Source: Lachnospiraceae bacterium | GTDB taxonomy: Bacteria > Bacillota > Clostridia > Lachnospirales > Lachnospiraceae | Direction: 5' to 3' | Length of the DNA stretch: 64,000 nt | Assembly: GCA_015057115.1 (NCBI GenBank) | Contig: SVEZ01000014.1 | Location: 1-64,000 of the forward strand | In this document: positions 53,228-62,105 of the stretch, one piece after another | How positions within the stretch are numbered: position 1 is the stretch's first letter | Layout: every line of letters starts with the position of its first letter | The notes under the pieces: generated by a model | What the model was told of the DNA's origin: nothing | Database searches by the model: none | The model's input: the letters and a program-made list of their open reading frames with translations, nothing else | Translations under genes and position numbers: made by a program

Positions 53228-53733
53228 TTGCGTACCTCCTTTAGGGCTTCATAAACATACGGAGGCAGCCAGTCCTTATGCCCCTCCAGATCATCTCGAA
53301 TGGCAGAGGAACTGTAGCCTACCCGCTCTACGATTATAAACTGAATATCCGGAAACTCCTTCTCCAGCTGCGGTCGTATCGCTTCATAATCCTCCCCGAA
53401 AAGAAAGGCATCCACCTTTTCTCCTATAACCTCACTGGTTTTCCGGATAAAATCATAAAATAGTTCTATCCCGTAGCTTTTTCCTTTCTCCTCCGATTCC
53501 TCCCGGAAGATTCGTACTCGGCCTTCAACCCCCAGGTCCTTGCTGATATGCTCGAAGAAAGATCGTTTTGTCTCCCAGTCTGTCAAATCCACTCCTTCAT
53601 TGTATCGAACAAACATATTCAAGTATTCAAAACGCTCCAGGCCATACTTCATCGTTTGAATATGTCCAACATGTACAGGATTAAAAGATCCTACATACAC
53701 AACGTTTCTACCCAGCTTCTCATCCATCTCCAT
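53224..53733 (-). CDS. NadD/CoaD-like nucleotidyltransferase
   Basis: 169 aa. Rossmann-fold cytidylyl/adenylyltransferase: VVYVGSFNPVHVGHIQTMKY at the N-terminus with the HxGH motif and YSSSAIRDDLEG (the ISSTxIR-like site) at the C-terminus. It is shorter and more divergent than the housekeeping NadD. In this operon it may activate a phosphate intermediate as an NDP- or NMP-derivative, possibly the product of the STAS-linked kinase. That pathway order is inference. Confidence 0.8.
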   Translation of the reverse strand: MEMDEKLGRNVVYVGSFNPVHVGHIQTMKYGLERFEYLNMFVRYNEGVDLTDWETKRSFFEHISKDLGVEGRVRIFREESEEKGKSYGIELFYDFIRKTSEVIGEKVDAFLFGEDYEAIRPQLEKEFPDIQFIIVERVGYSSSAIRDDLEGHKDWLPPYVYEALKEVRK

Positions 53734-53796
53734 TCTCCTTTCATTCCATCCGGCCCTTGTTATTTGCAGCCTCTTTTTTATTCACAACTATATCGG

Positions 53797-55626
53797 TCAT
53801 GCCACCGTGTCCTCTGAGGCGGCCTGCCGGTACATGGAAGCATATTTCCCATTCAGCTTCATCAGATCGCTGTGGCTGCCAACCTCCTTAATGTCACCCT
53901 CCTCCATGTAGAGAATGGCGTCTGCATTCTTAATCGTAAAGAGACGATGAGCAATCATAAAGCAGGTTCGGTTCTCCATCAGCTTATCCATCGCACGGGC
54001 GATCAAAAATTCGGTTTTCGTATCCACCTGGGAGGTTGCTTCATCCAAAATCAAAATCTTCGGATCCGCAAGCATCGTCCTTGCAATTGCCAGCAGCTGC
54101 TTCTCTCCGGAGGAAAGACTGGCATTCTCTTCGCTGACATAGGTTTCATAGCCCTCGGACATCTTCTCAATAAATGAATCACACTGCACCTGTTTTGCAA
54201 CGGCACGAATCTCCTCCATGGTCGCATCCGGTTTTCCATAACGAATGTTGTCAGCAATAGTGCCGTCAAAAATCCACGTATCCTGAAGCACCATTCCAAA
54301 GGAACTTCGTAAATTGTCTCTCGTAATGTCCTTGATATCTGTGGCATCCAGGAATATCCTGCCGCCATCTATCTCGTAAAATCGCAATAGCAGGTTGATA
54401 AGCGTGGTTTTTCCTGCTCCGGAAGGTCCTACGATAGCCATCGTCATACCGGGTCTTGCATGGAAGGAAACATCATGCATCAGTACCTTATCCGGCGTAT
54501 AGCCAAAGACCACATTTTTAAATTCCACTTCTCCTTTTACCTTGGAAACTGTCAGCTCCTTCACTGCCTGATCCGGTACGTCCTCCTCTTCCGCCAGGAA
54601 TTCGTACACCCGTCCTGCGGCCGTAAGTCCGTTCTGAATATTATTCATCGAAGTCGAAAGTGTGGACATGGGCGAACTAACCATGTTTCCGTAAAAAATA
54701 AACGCCTGAAATTCTCCAATTGTGAGTTTGTTTTTCAAAAGCATGATTCCCCCTACAATGCAGAGAATCAGATATGCAACATTATTCACAATGGTATTCA
54801 TGGGGATAACAAATCCCGACAAAAAACGGCTCTGCACATAGGAATCATAAAACCGCTTATTACTCTTTGCAAAATCCTCCAGCTTCTTTTTCTCGCAGCC
54901 ATAGGACTTCATCAGCATATGATTGGAATAGGTATCCGACACCAGAGCGTTTAGCTCTCCTACCGTGTTATTTTGCTGCAGGAAAAGCCTGTTCGTCTTT
55001 TTCATGATAAACATCATAATCCCAAAACCAAGAGGAATAACTGCAATATAAATCAGAGCCAGTCTCCAGTCCGTAATGAGCATCGCTGCAACCAGTCCAA
55101 CCAGAAGGATCAGCTGTCCCAGAATACTGCTCACCGTAGATTCCACACTACTGGCCATTGTCACCATATCATTGGTTACCCGGGAGAGAATGTCCCCGGT
55201 AGGATGGGTGTCTATGTAATTCAGCTTCATGCGATTCAGCTTCTTCTGTGCCCGGTTTCTGAGATTAAGAACCAGTGTCTCCCCCACTTTTACCATGCTG
55301 CGGTTCACAACGATATCTACGCCATATCCCACCAGGTACATGACCAAAAGCAGCAGGCACCAGGAAACAACATGATTCATGTCAAAGTTCCCTGTTCCTA
55401 CGGAGGAAGAAAGATAGTCCGTAATATTTCCGGCAATACGCGGCGCAACAGCCAGAACAACCTTAGCAACAGAAATAATCACAACGCAAAAAATAATTAT
55501 CCCCTTCTGGGAAGCCACGTCCCGAAGGATATTCCCCATTGCGCCCCGGTTTGTTCCTTCGGCAGTTCTTTGTCCGCCATGCTGCCTGGCTTTTGGCATT
55601 TTGTTTGCTATAGCGTTATTTGGCAT
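53797..55626 (-). CDS. ABC exporter half, consensus ATPase partner
   Basis: 609 aa from ATG 55626 with AAAGGAAAA upstream; overlaps the other half-exporter by 11 nt. Six membrane helices (about 50-320), then an ATPase with Walker A GPSGAGKTTL, Walker B ILILDEATSQVD with the catalytic Glu, and a degenerate signature LSSGEKQLLAIAR. Together with the partner it forms the asymmetric pair typical of heterodimeric exporters. Likely exports the product of the locus. Confidence 0.92.
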   Translation of the reverse strand: MPNNAIANKMPKARQHGGQRTAEGTNRGAMGNILRDVASQKGIIIFCVVIISVAKVVLAVAPRIAGNITDYLSSSVGTGNFDMNHVVSWCLLLLVMYLVGYGVDIVVNRSMVKVGETLVLNLRNRAQKKLNRMKLNYIDTHPTGDILSRVTNDMVTMASSVESTVSSILGQLILLVGLVAAMLITDWRLALIYIAVIPLGFGIMMFIMKKTNRLFLQQNNTVGELNALVSDTYSNHMLMKSYGCEKKKLEDFAKSNKRFYDSYVQSRFLSGFVIPMNTIVNNVAYLILCIVGGIMLLKNKLTIGEFQAFIFYGNMVSSPMSTLSTSMNNIQNGLTAAGRVYEFLAEEEDVPDQAVKELTVSKVKGEVEFKNVVFGYTPDKVLMHDVSFHARPGMTMAIVGPSGAGKTTLINLLLRFYEIDGGRIFLDATDIKDITRDNLRSSFGMVLQDTWIFDGTIADNIRYGKPDATMEEIRAVAKQVQCDSFIEKMSEGYETYVSEENASLSSGEKQLLAIARTMLADPKILILDEATSQVDTKTEFLIARAMDKLMENRTCFMIAHRLFTIKNADAILYMEEGDIKEVGSHSDLMKLNGKYASMYRQAASEDTVA

Positions 55627-57361
55627 TTTCCTTTCCCTCCCCTTCCAGATAGTTCTGCGTCTCATAAATATCCTGATATTCCCGGCAACTCTGCAAAAGC
55701 TCTTCGTGGGTTCCCTTTCCTACAATCCTACCCTTATCCAGCACAATAATTTGATCTGCGTGCCGAATCGTAGAAATCTTCTGCGCCACCATCAATACCG
55801 TCTTTCCTTTCAGAAGTTTTTGTACCCGGCCTAATACAACGCTTTCTGTTTTTGCGTCCAGGGCAGAAAAGGTATCATCAAAAATATAAATATCCGCATC
55901 CTTCACCACGCATCTCGCAATGGACATACGCTGTCTTTGTCCGCCGGAGATATTGCGGCCGTCCTGAGCCATCATTGTCTTCAGCCCATCCGGCATCTTG
56001 GTAATCACCTCATCAAACCGTGACGCTTCGCAGGCTGCCTGCACCCGCTCTTCTGATACGCTTTCATCATACATGGCAATATTATTAAAAGCCGTATCCT
56101 GGAACACATATGCTTTTTGCGCCGCATAGGAAAGATGTCGGCGGTACTCTTCCTTATCCACTTCCTTCAGAGACTGTCCGTCCACCCGGATTGTTCCGAA
56201 TGTAGGCTCGTAAAAGCCCATGAGCAGATTCATTATCGTCGTCTTACCGCTTCCGGTCGTTCCGATAAATGCGGTTGTGGTTCCCGGAGAAATCGTAAAA
56301 GATACATTTGCAATGGTATTGGTTGCTTTGGCATATCCAAAGATAACATCCTCAAACTCAATTCCGCCGCCCTTCATGACGATTGGTTTTGCCCCCGGAT
56401 TCTCATCCACTTCTTTTTCATATTCCAAAAGCTCATTAATACGGGAACAGGAAACCGCCATCTTGGGAAGAAGGCTGACCAGAATCGGAACAATTCCAAG
56501 ACAGGTAACAAAATATGCCAGATACTGAAATACCATAAGAAGGTCGCTGATTGATGTCATCCCCTCCTGCAACTGGCGACTGCCGGCAAGATAGATAAAT
56601 ACAATAGCCCAGTTCATGACAATCAGGGAAGCCGGCGAAAGAAAATTGTTAATCCTGCTGGCTGTCACCGTAGATTCATAGGCTTCATAATTCGCCTGAC
56701 CTAATTTCTCCTCCTCCAGTTTCTCATTATTAAAAGCACGAATTGTCCGCGCTCCGGTAATCTTTTCCTTCATCAGAAGATTGATACGCTCGATTTTCAG
56801 CTGTGTTTTGGCAAAAAGACGCTTAGACTTTGCGCCAAAATAAATCATCATTCCAACCGTAAAGGAAAAAGCGCAAAAGAGAATCAGAAACAGCATCCAA
56901 TTCATCCTTGCAATCAAAATCAACATTACAACAATAATAATCGGCACAGTCATGGCTGACCGCAAAATATTAATCATAAAAATCTGAATCTGTGTTGCAT
57001 CCGCCAACGTTCTGGTCAACAGCGCAGACTCCCCGAACCGGTTATAGTCCTGGGGTGACAGGGAAAGTACCTTTCGGTAACAATCCTGGCGAATATCCGC
57101 TGTTATCCCCGCAGTCAGCTGTGCACTAAGCCGGGATGCCACAACGGTACATAAGCCTACAAGAAGAGTAAAAATCATCATTCGCAGGCCGGAATGCAGG
57201 ATATAATCCATATCCTGCATTCCTACACCTTTGTCTATAATATTCTTCATCTCCGCCATCAAAAAGATGGTCTGTATGACAACCTGCAAAAACACGAAGA
57301 AGATATTTCCCAGTAACTTCCCCTTAGAACGAAACAAATATTTTTTTATTATTTTCCCCAT
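55616..57361 (-). CDS. ABC exporter half, degenerate Walker B
   Basis: 581 aa. Six membrane helices (about 15-310) and an ATPase with Walker A GTTGSGKTT, canonical signature ISGGQRQRMSIARC, and Walker B YIFDDTFSALD in which the usual catalytic Glu is Asp. That substitution marks the non-hydrolysing site of heterodimeric exporters. Its ATG shares one base with the stop of the upstream ATP-grasp gene (TGATG), so ligase and exporter are made together. Confidence 0.92.
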   Translation of the reverse strand: MGKIIKKYLFRSKGKLLGNIFFVFLQVVIQTIFLMAEMKNIIDKGVGMQDMDYILHSGLRMMIFTLLVGLCTVVASRLSAQLTAGITADIRQDCYRKVLSLSPQDYNRFGESALLTRTLADATQIQIFMINILRSAMTVPIIIVVMLILIARMNWMLFLILFCAFSFTVGMMIYFGAKSKRLFAKTQLKIERINLLMKEKITGARTIRAFNNEKLEEEKLGQANYEAYESTVTASRINNFLSPASLIVMNWAIVFIYLAGSRQLQEGMTSISDLLMVFQYLAYFVTCLGIVPILVSLLPKMAVSCSRINELLEYEKEVDENPGAKPIVMKGGGIEFEDVIFGYAKATNTIANVSFTISPGTTTAFIGTTGSGKTTIMNLLMGFYEPTFGTIRVDGQSLKEVDKEEYRRHLSYAAQKAYVFQDTAFNNIAMYDESVSEERVQAACEASRFDEVITKMPDGLKTMMAQDGRNISGGQRQRMSIARCVVKDADIYIFDDTFSALDAKTESVVLGRVQKLLKGKTVLMVAQKISTIRHADQIIVLDKGRIVGKGTHEELLQSCREYQDIYETQNYLEGEGKENAK

Positions 57362-58242
57362 CAGTCCTCTCCTTTTTGTAAACCAGCGGCAAAGTCTGCA
57401 AGAACCTCCTTCACAATTGGAAGCAGCATCTTGGCAGTCATTCCCGGAAAGGCGTTGACCTCACAAACCGTATAGTCTCCTTCCTCCTGTCCGTAAAGAA
57501 GATCAATTCCAAGCAGTGGAAGATCAAACAATCTGGAAATCTTCTCACAATATGCAATGGTCTCCGGATTCAGTTCCACCTTGTCCACCGTTCCGCCTGC
57601 GTGAACATTGGACTTAAACTCCTTCTCATCGCCGCTCTTGCGCTGCATGGAAAAAAAGTATTTGTTTTTCGCAAGCACCACACGCAAATCGGTACCTCTG
57701 GAAGAAGATATGAATTCCTGCGCATTGTATGTTGTTCCATAGGTAAGTTCTGTAAGGTACCGGTCAAGCTGCTCTTCATTCTCGATTAAATCCACACCCT
57801 GACCTCCGTAACCGTTGTCCTTTTTGATAATAAAAGGATAGGAAAATCTGCTGGTAAGGCTTTCCTTGTCCACCTTATCAAAAAAGAGAAATGTCTTCGG
57901 TACTTTGATGCCGTTGGCTGCAAGTCTCTGATAAGTAAGGGACTTGCTTCTGGCAACTGCATATTCTTCAAAATTAATAAGACTCTTCGAGCCGGCTGCC
58001 ATTAAGGCTTTCTCGATGGTGAAGGAATCTGTATTGCTGAAAATCGGCCAAAAGGCATCCGGTGCCTTCATCACCTTCCCATTATATGTAATGGAAATTG
58101 TATCCCCCACCTCAATCTCTATTCCTGCCCGGTCCAGCAGAACCACCTCTGCTCCCGGCAAAAGCTCTTTTACCTTCTCCGGTGAACCATACATCTCAAA
58201 ATCAGAGTCATTTACATTCGTCAGTAATGCCCAAATAGTCAT
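57361..58242 (-). CDS. ATP-grasp ligase 2 (RimK-like)
   Basis: 293 aa. N-terminal domain MTIWALLTNVNDSDFEMYGS, central lid with FIIKKDNGYGGQGVDLIENE (ATP-binding Lys and glycine loop), RGTDLRVVLAKNKYF, and the metal/ATP site VCEVNAFPGMTAK. The fold matches RimK-type carboxylate-amine ligases, which make peptide or amide bonds via acylphosphates. It is followed without gap by the exporter and preceded after 46 nt by a second ATP-grasp enzyme. Substrates unknown. Confidence 0.85.
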   Translation of the reverse strand: MTIWALLTNVNDSDFEMYGSPEKVKELLPGAEVVLLDRAGIEIEVGDTISITYNGKVMKAPDAFWPIFSNTDSFTIEKALMAAGSKSLINFEEYAVARSKSLTYQRLAANGIKVPKTFLFFDKVDKESLTSRFSYPFIIKKDNGYGGQGVDLIENEEQLDRYLTELTYGTTYNAQEFISSSRGTDLRVVLAKNKYFFSMQRKSGDEKEFKSNVHAGGTVDKVELNPETIAYCEKISRLFDLPLLGIDLLYGQEEGDYTVCEVNAFPGMTAKMLLPIVKEVLADFAAGLQKGED

Positions 58243-58288
58243 CGCTTCATCCTCCCAATAATCTATAATACTGTCAGCATAACCGGTG

Positions 58289-59617
58289 TTATCTGCCTAT
58301 TTCCTCTACAAACGCATTCACTACACTTTCCATGATTACGTCCGGATATTTCTTCTGCATAGCCACCAGTGCATCTGCCATTTCCTCCAGCGAGTCAAAA
58401 CCTGTAATTACCACGTCTGTGATTTTCAAATATGTGACAACGCTCATCACGTGTGGCTCTTTACTAATCTTCTCCACGGTTTCCATGGATGTCTCAGGCA
58501 ACTTAAACTGACAGGCGTACTTCAGATTCTTTCGGTCGCTGTAGTTCTTCCCGCCGTGTTCCACCTGCTCCAAATAAATATCATACGGATAGCGCTCCTG
58601 TGAAGCAGTGGTCAGCAGTGTCATTCCGGACCATCTGGAATTAATCTCAAGGATGTACCATTCGCCATCCACGAAAATCACATCAATCTGCAGCGTTCCT
58701 GAAAAATCCATTACATTGGCAAGTCTTTCCAGTTCCTTCTGCAGCTCCTCCACATGGTACTTCTCATCCAGAATTGGTCCATATTTGATGGTCGCTGCAC
58801 CCAGCGGATCATTCACCCCACTGGAAGCTGTATTGAAAAGACGATACGGTGGGGTAACATAGTAATGTCCCTTCGCACCGTGTACCTCCGTACCGAATTC
58901 CTCACCTTTGATAAACTGCTCCACAATTACATCCTCTGTATTCTTTTCGGACAGCAGGTATTCTTCTGCATCTTCATAGGATTTTGCAATATGGATTCCC
59001 ATGGAAGCAGAACCGGTAGTACTCTTGATTACAACCGGCATCTCCATATCCTTCACCTGCTGCAGGATGTACTCTGTATACAGATTACAGGAGGCACCCT
59101 GCACCTGTGCGAAAAACAAATCATGATGCACATACAAATCCTTCGGGCACCGGAAACCATTGGCTTCAAATACCTGATGGGTTCTCCATTTATCGAAAGT
59201 ATCCAGAGCGGTCTTGATCGAATAGCAGATTGTCTCAATACCGCGTTTTTGCAGCTGCTCAGCGATTCCTGCATCACGCAGACCGTTCCAGTCATAACCT
59301 CTTGCCGGTCCCGGCATACCAATTACAAGATCCGGCTTAAGGCTGGTGATTTTCTCCACAAAATCCTCAAGGCTGGCCTCCATTTCCATCTCCACGACCT
59401 TCACCTTTTCCGGATACTGCACCACGGCCCCATCCTTGATATCCAAATAGTATCTGCCGGATAATTGCGCAACAAGAGTAATCTCATAATCCGGATATTT
59501 CTCTGCAACCGCATCCCACTGCTCAGCCCATTTTGGAAAAACCGTACATGTCAACGCCGATTGATCCCGTAATCTTGAATTACTGGTGTATAGTACTATT
59601 TTTTTCATAATTTTCAC
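58289..59617 (-). CDS. ATP-grasp ligase 1 (CPSase/D-Ala ligase-like)
   Basis: 442 aa. N-terminal Rossmann-like domain (KKIVLYTSNSRLRDQ, PDLVIGMPGPARGYDW), then the ATP-grasp with VVIKSTTGSASMGIHIAKS, VIVEQFIKGEEFGTEVHG, a hydrophobic core and the ExN metal site YILEINSRWSGMT (about 340). It differs enough from the second ligase to act on another substrate. The start is GTG at 59617 or ATG at 59608; a five-codon reading frame ATG-CCA-GGG-GCA-TAA lies just upstream behind a better ribosome site. Confidence 0.85.
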   Translation of the reverse strand: MKIMKKIVLYTSNSRLRDQSALTCTVFPKWAEQWDAVAEKYPDYEITLVAQLSGRYYLDIKDGAVVQYPEKVKVVEMEMEASLEDFVEKITSLKPDLVIGMPGPARGYDWNGLRDAGIAEQLQKRGIETICYSIKTALDTFDKWRTHQVFEANGFRCPKDLYVHHDLFFAQVQGASCNLYTEYILQQVKDMEMPVVIKSTTGSASMGIHIAKSYEDAEEYLLSEKNTEDVIVEQFIKGEEFGTEVHGAKGHYYVTPPYRLFNTASSGVNDPLGAATIKYGPILDEKYHVEELQKELERLANVMDFSGTLQIDVIFVDGEWYILEINSRWSGMTLLTTASQERYPYDIYLEQVEHGGKNYSDRKNLKYACQFKLPETSMETVEKISKEPHVMSVVTYLKITDVVITGFDSLEEMADALVAMQKKYPDVIMESVVNAFVEEIGR

Positions 59618-59703
59618 TTATGCCCCTGGCATATTCTCCTCTCTGTGATTCTTTTCATATTGTTTCATCCCGCCCCAAGGTATCGGGGGTATTTTCCTCT
59701 GTC

Positions 59704-60891
59704 TTACCAATCAATCGAACCAATCCACTCCTTGATATGGGGTAAAAGATTGGCTTTCGCATCCTGAACACTGGCCTCTATGATTTCCTGCGGTGCACCT
59801 GCTCCAACCACAGGTGCAAGAGCCACTTTCAGTTTGGAGAAGAAACGAATCTGCTTGTCAATTCTTGCAATTTCCTCCTGTGACTTTCCTACAAAGTATT
59901 TTTGAAGGAGAGCCGTCCATAATCTCTTAATGGTCTCTACCGGCATTCCCGTATGTACCACCGCATATTCCGGATTTAACTCCACAAGGTTAGCCTGGGT
60001 AGCTGCAGTTGCAAGGAAATCGAAAATCGGGTGTCCGTAGCTGACATCCCCCATATCAATCATAATGAGCTCACCCTGCTGTACCATAATATTCCGCACA
60101 TGAAAATCTCCGTGAATCAGCGTATCCCTGTCCGGAACACTTCTGACCAGGCTTCGGATCTGCTCTAATTCTTCCGGTGTATACCAGTCTTTACAGCCGT
60201 CAATATAGCCGTCATAGATATCCTTTACAGAGGGAAAATCCTTCCCCTCCACCCGGGTCTGATGGAAGGTCTTATACAGAGCCACATATTCATCTGCGTA
60301 CTCCTCAAACCGGTCCATATGCTCATTAATAACTGCTGCCAGAGATACCGCATCCAGCATTTCAAAAACCACGCCTTTGCATTCTCCCACCTCTACCACG
60401 TCAAAAGTAATTGCTGTTGGAATTCCTTTTACAAAAGCTCTTTGTGCCAGATCCCGCTCTCTTTTAATGTCTTCCATTCTGGTCTGCGGAAGATAAACCT
60501 TCACAATACTGTCCTTGGTCAACTGGTACACCTGCCCGTTGGCACCCTGTCCAATCTTCTCACATCCTTCAATGGATATGGACCTGAGTTTCCGATGTAC
60601 GTCAAGAATATCCGCAAACCCCGTTATTTCAAATATTTCCATAACCTCCAAAGACAGATTCACGATACCAATCTTCTGTTTTTCCTTTTTCTGCAACCGG
60701 AGAAGGCCTCGCAGACCGGCACTGGATATATAATCCATTTTCTCCCCGTCTAAAACAAAAGTTCCCTGGGGATGCGCTTCCCTAAGCTCATTTAAAGCAT
60801 CATACAGTTCCTCGGCATTCGTTGCATCCACTCTCCCCGACACGCTGGCCAAAAGTTCTTCCTCTGAAGCATTTATCAAGTTCACTTCCAT
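59704..60891 (-). CDS. STAS domain fused to an APH/choline-kinase-like kinase
   Basis: 395 aa from ATG 60891 with AGGAGG 8 nt upstream. Residues 1-100 form a STAS domain with the phosphorylatable serine motif YISSAGLRGLL (Ser55/56), as in anti-sigma antagonists. Residues 105-395 form a small-molecule kinase: glycine loop IGQGANGQVYQL, Lys130 in VKVYLP, Brenner motif HGDFHVRN (259-266) and metal-binding IDMGD (277-281). So a regulatory switch is joined to a phosphotransferase. First gene of the locus, with a promoter 85 bp upstream. Confidence 0.88.
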   Translation of the reverse strand: MEVNLINASEEELLASVSGRVDATNAEELYDALNELREAHPQGTFVLDGEKMDYISSAGLRGLLRLQKKEKQKIGIVNLSLEVMEIFEITGFADILDVHRKLRSISIEGCEKIGQGANGQVYQLTKDSIVKVYLPQTRMEDIKRERDLAQRAFVKGIPTAITFDVVEVGECKGVVFEMLDAVSLAAVINEHMDRFEEYADEYVALYKTFHQTRVEGKDFPSVKDIYDGYIDGCKDWYTPEELEQIRSLVRSVPDRDTLIHGDFHVRNIMVQQGELIMIDMGDVSYGHPIFDFLATAATQANLVELNPEYAVVHTGMPVETIKRLWTALLQKYFVGKSQEEIARIDKQIRFFSKLKVALAPVVGAGAPQEIIEASVQDAKANLLPHIKEWIGSIDW

Positions 60892-60975
60892 ATGTTTTCC
60901 TCCTGAAATACTAGTTTCCACGCCTTTTAAACGTCTCAACAAAAATGATTTCTAATTCTTTCCTTCATACTTTAT

Positions 60976-61005
60976 ATATTATCAGTCACTTGAAAAATCT
61001 GTAAA
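60976..61005 (-). promoter_or_regulatory. Promoter of the ATP-grasp locus
   Basis: Minus-strand TTTACA (61000-61005), 18-bp spacer ending in TGA, TAATAT (60976-60981). Five of six bases match in the -35. Confidence 0.55.
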
Positions 61006-61055
61006 TACGCTTTCGCAAAATTACAACAATTTTTCACATTTAAAGCCCTGCCATT

Positions 61056-61083
61056 AAAAAAAGGCCGTGAAATCACGACCTTT
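61056..61083 (-). terminator. Terminator after the fic gene
   Basis: Minus-strand AAAGGTCGTGA and TCACGGCCTTT with one G-T pair, then a T7 run. It separates the Fic module from the ATP-grasp locus. Confidence 0.88.
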
Positions 61084-61094
61084 ATCATATACCG

Positions 61095-61703
61095 CTATTT
61101 ATCCACCAGACACGCCTTTATTGCCTCTTCCATTTTCTCATACCTGCACATGGCTGCATCAATACTTGCCAGACGCATCTGTTCATAACTGCAATGGGAA
61201 AACTGCAGTTCAAAAGTGCCTCCATTCTTGCATAACTGCTCCAGATACTGGCGCTGCGCCCTTCCGTTTCCTTCCCGGAAGGGATGAATCATATTAATCT
61301 CCCCCAGGTAATAAGCCAGACGGTTCGCCATGGTGGGCACATCCCGAATATCTTTCAGGCAATTTTCCTTCTTAAGCTGACGATACAGTATATCAAAGTT
61401 TTCCTCTATATATGGATAAAAGCAAAAATAGGTCCCCTTGGCGATATTCACATCCCGAATCTTTCCTGCCCAATCATAAAGATCCCCAAAAAGAGCCTTA
61501 TGTATCTGGCACAGGTGTTTCAGGGAAAAATCGCCGGTAACCCCCTTTTTTTCCAGCTCAAAGTAACGGACCATGGTCAGCTGCCGTTCCATGGCCAAAA
61601 GTTCCTCTTGAGAGGTGATATGCAGTTTGTTTTTAAGTACAGAAGTGCCGGGATAACAATATTTATCATCCCGGCCACTGTCATAATTATAAGTCTCGTT
61701 CAT
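61095..61703 (-). CDS. Fic-domain AMPylase toxin (FicT-like)
   Basis: 202 aa from ATG 61703, one base after the antitoxin stop. Fic core HPFREGNGRAQR (140-151) has every active-site residue of the HPFx(D/E)GNGRxxR motif. The flap region TYFCFYPYI lies upstream at about 91-99, and there is no inhibitory helix of its own, so it belongs with class I Fic proteins controlled by a separate antitoxin. Fic enzymes transfer AMP to Ser, Thr or Tyr of targets such as DNA gyrase. Target here is unknown. Confidence 0.92.
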   Translation of the reverse strand: MNETYNYDSGRDDKYCYPGTSVLKNKLHITSQEELLAMERQLTMVRYFELEKKGVTGDFSLKHLCQIHKALFGDLYDWAGKIRDVNIAKGTYFCFYPYIEENFDILYRQLKKENCLKDIRDVPTMANRLAYYLGEINMIHPFREGNGRAQRQYLEQLCKNGGTFELQFSHCSYEQMRLASIDAAMCRYEKMEEAIKACLVDK

Positions 61704-61704
61704 A

Positions 61705-61881
61705 CTAAGCAATATTACTGTTACTGGTGAGGCTGCTGCGAATAATCTCTGCAACTACCTGGTCAGCGCTCTTGGTTCCTTTCAAAACTGCAATTCCACG
61801 AAGACGATCCATCTCGCTCATGGAAAGGTTCTCCATCTCGAAAGAACCACGAACATTGTTTACGATCTGCTCGACGGTCAT
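61705..61881 (-). CDS. Fic antitoxin (VbhA/FicA-like)
   Basis: 58 aa. N-terminus MTVEQIVNNVRGSFEMENLS carries the inhibitory motif (S/T)xxxE(G/N) as SFEMEN (residues 13-18), placed where FicA and VbhA insert a Glu into the Fic active site. The C-terminal part VLKGTKSADQVVAEIIR is another helix. AAGGTG lies about 5 nt upstream. It ends TAG-T-ATG into the toxin gene. Short length hides it from ORF cut-offs of 60 aa. Confidence 0.88.
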   Translation of the reverse strand: MTVEQIVNNVRGSFEMENLSMSEMDRLRGIAVLKGTKSADQVVAEIIRSSLTSNSNIA

Positions 61882-61925
61882 GCTTCACCTTGCCTTTCTA
61901 CAAACATACGATTTTTGACAACTAT

Positions 61926-61954
61926 ATTTTATCATAAAAGCAATGAAATTGCAA
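61926..61954 (-). promoter_or_regulatory. Promoter of the Fic toxin-antitoxin pair
   Basis: Minus-strand TTGCAA (61949-61954), 17-bp spacer ending in TGA, TAAAAT (61926-61931). It gives a 45-nt leader to the antitoxin. Confidence 0.7.
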
Positions 61955-62105
61955 CATGCAGCCTCCATTCATTTTTTTGCAATATTCACAATTATTATAC
62001 AATTATTTTGTCCATTAGTTTTTGTTATACAGATTGTTTTTTTTTTGCCAATCTATGATACAATAGCAATTGCATAAAAATATATAAAGAAGAGAGGAGT
62101 AACGA

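Noticed and set aside
51908..60891. Ribosomally made peptide cluster (graspetide) with a hidden precursor
   Set aside because: No short frame with a ribosome site and a core-like repeat was found in the gaps. The ligases look like free-substrate types. A precursor elsewhere cannot be excluded.
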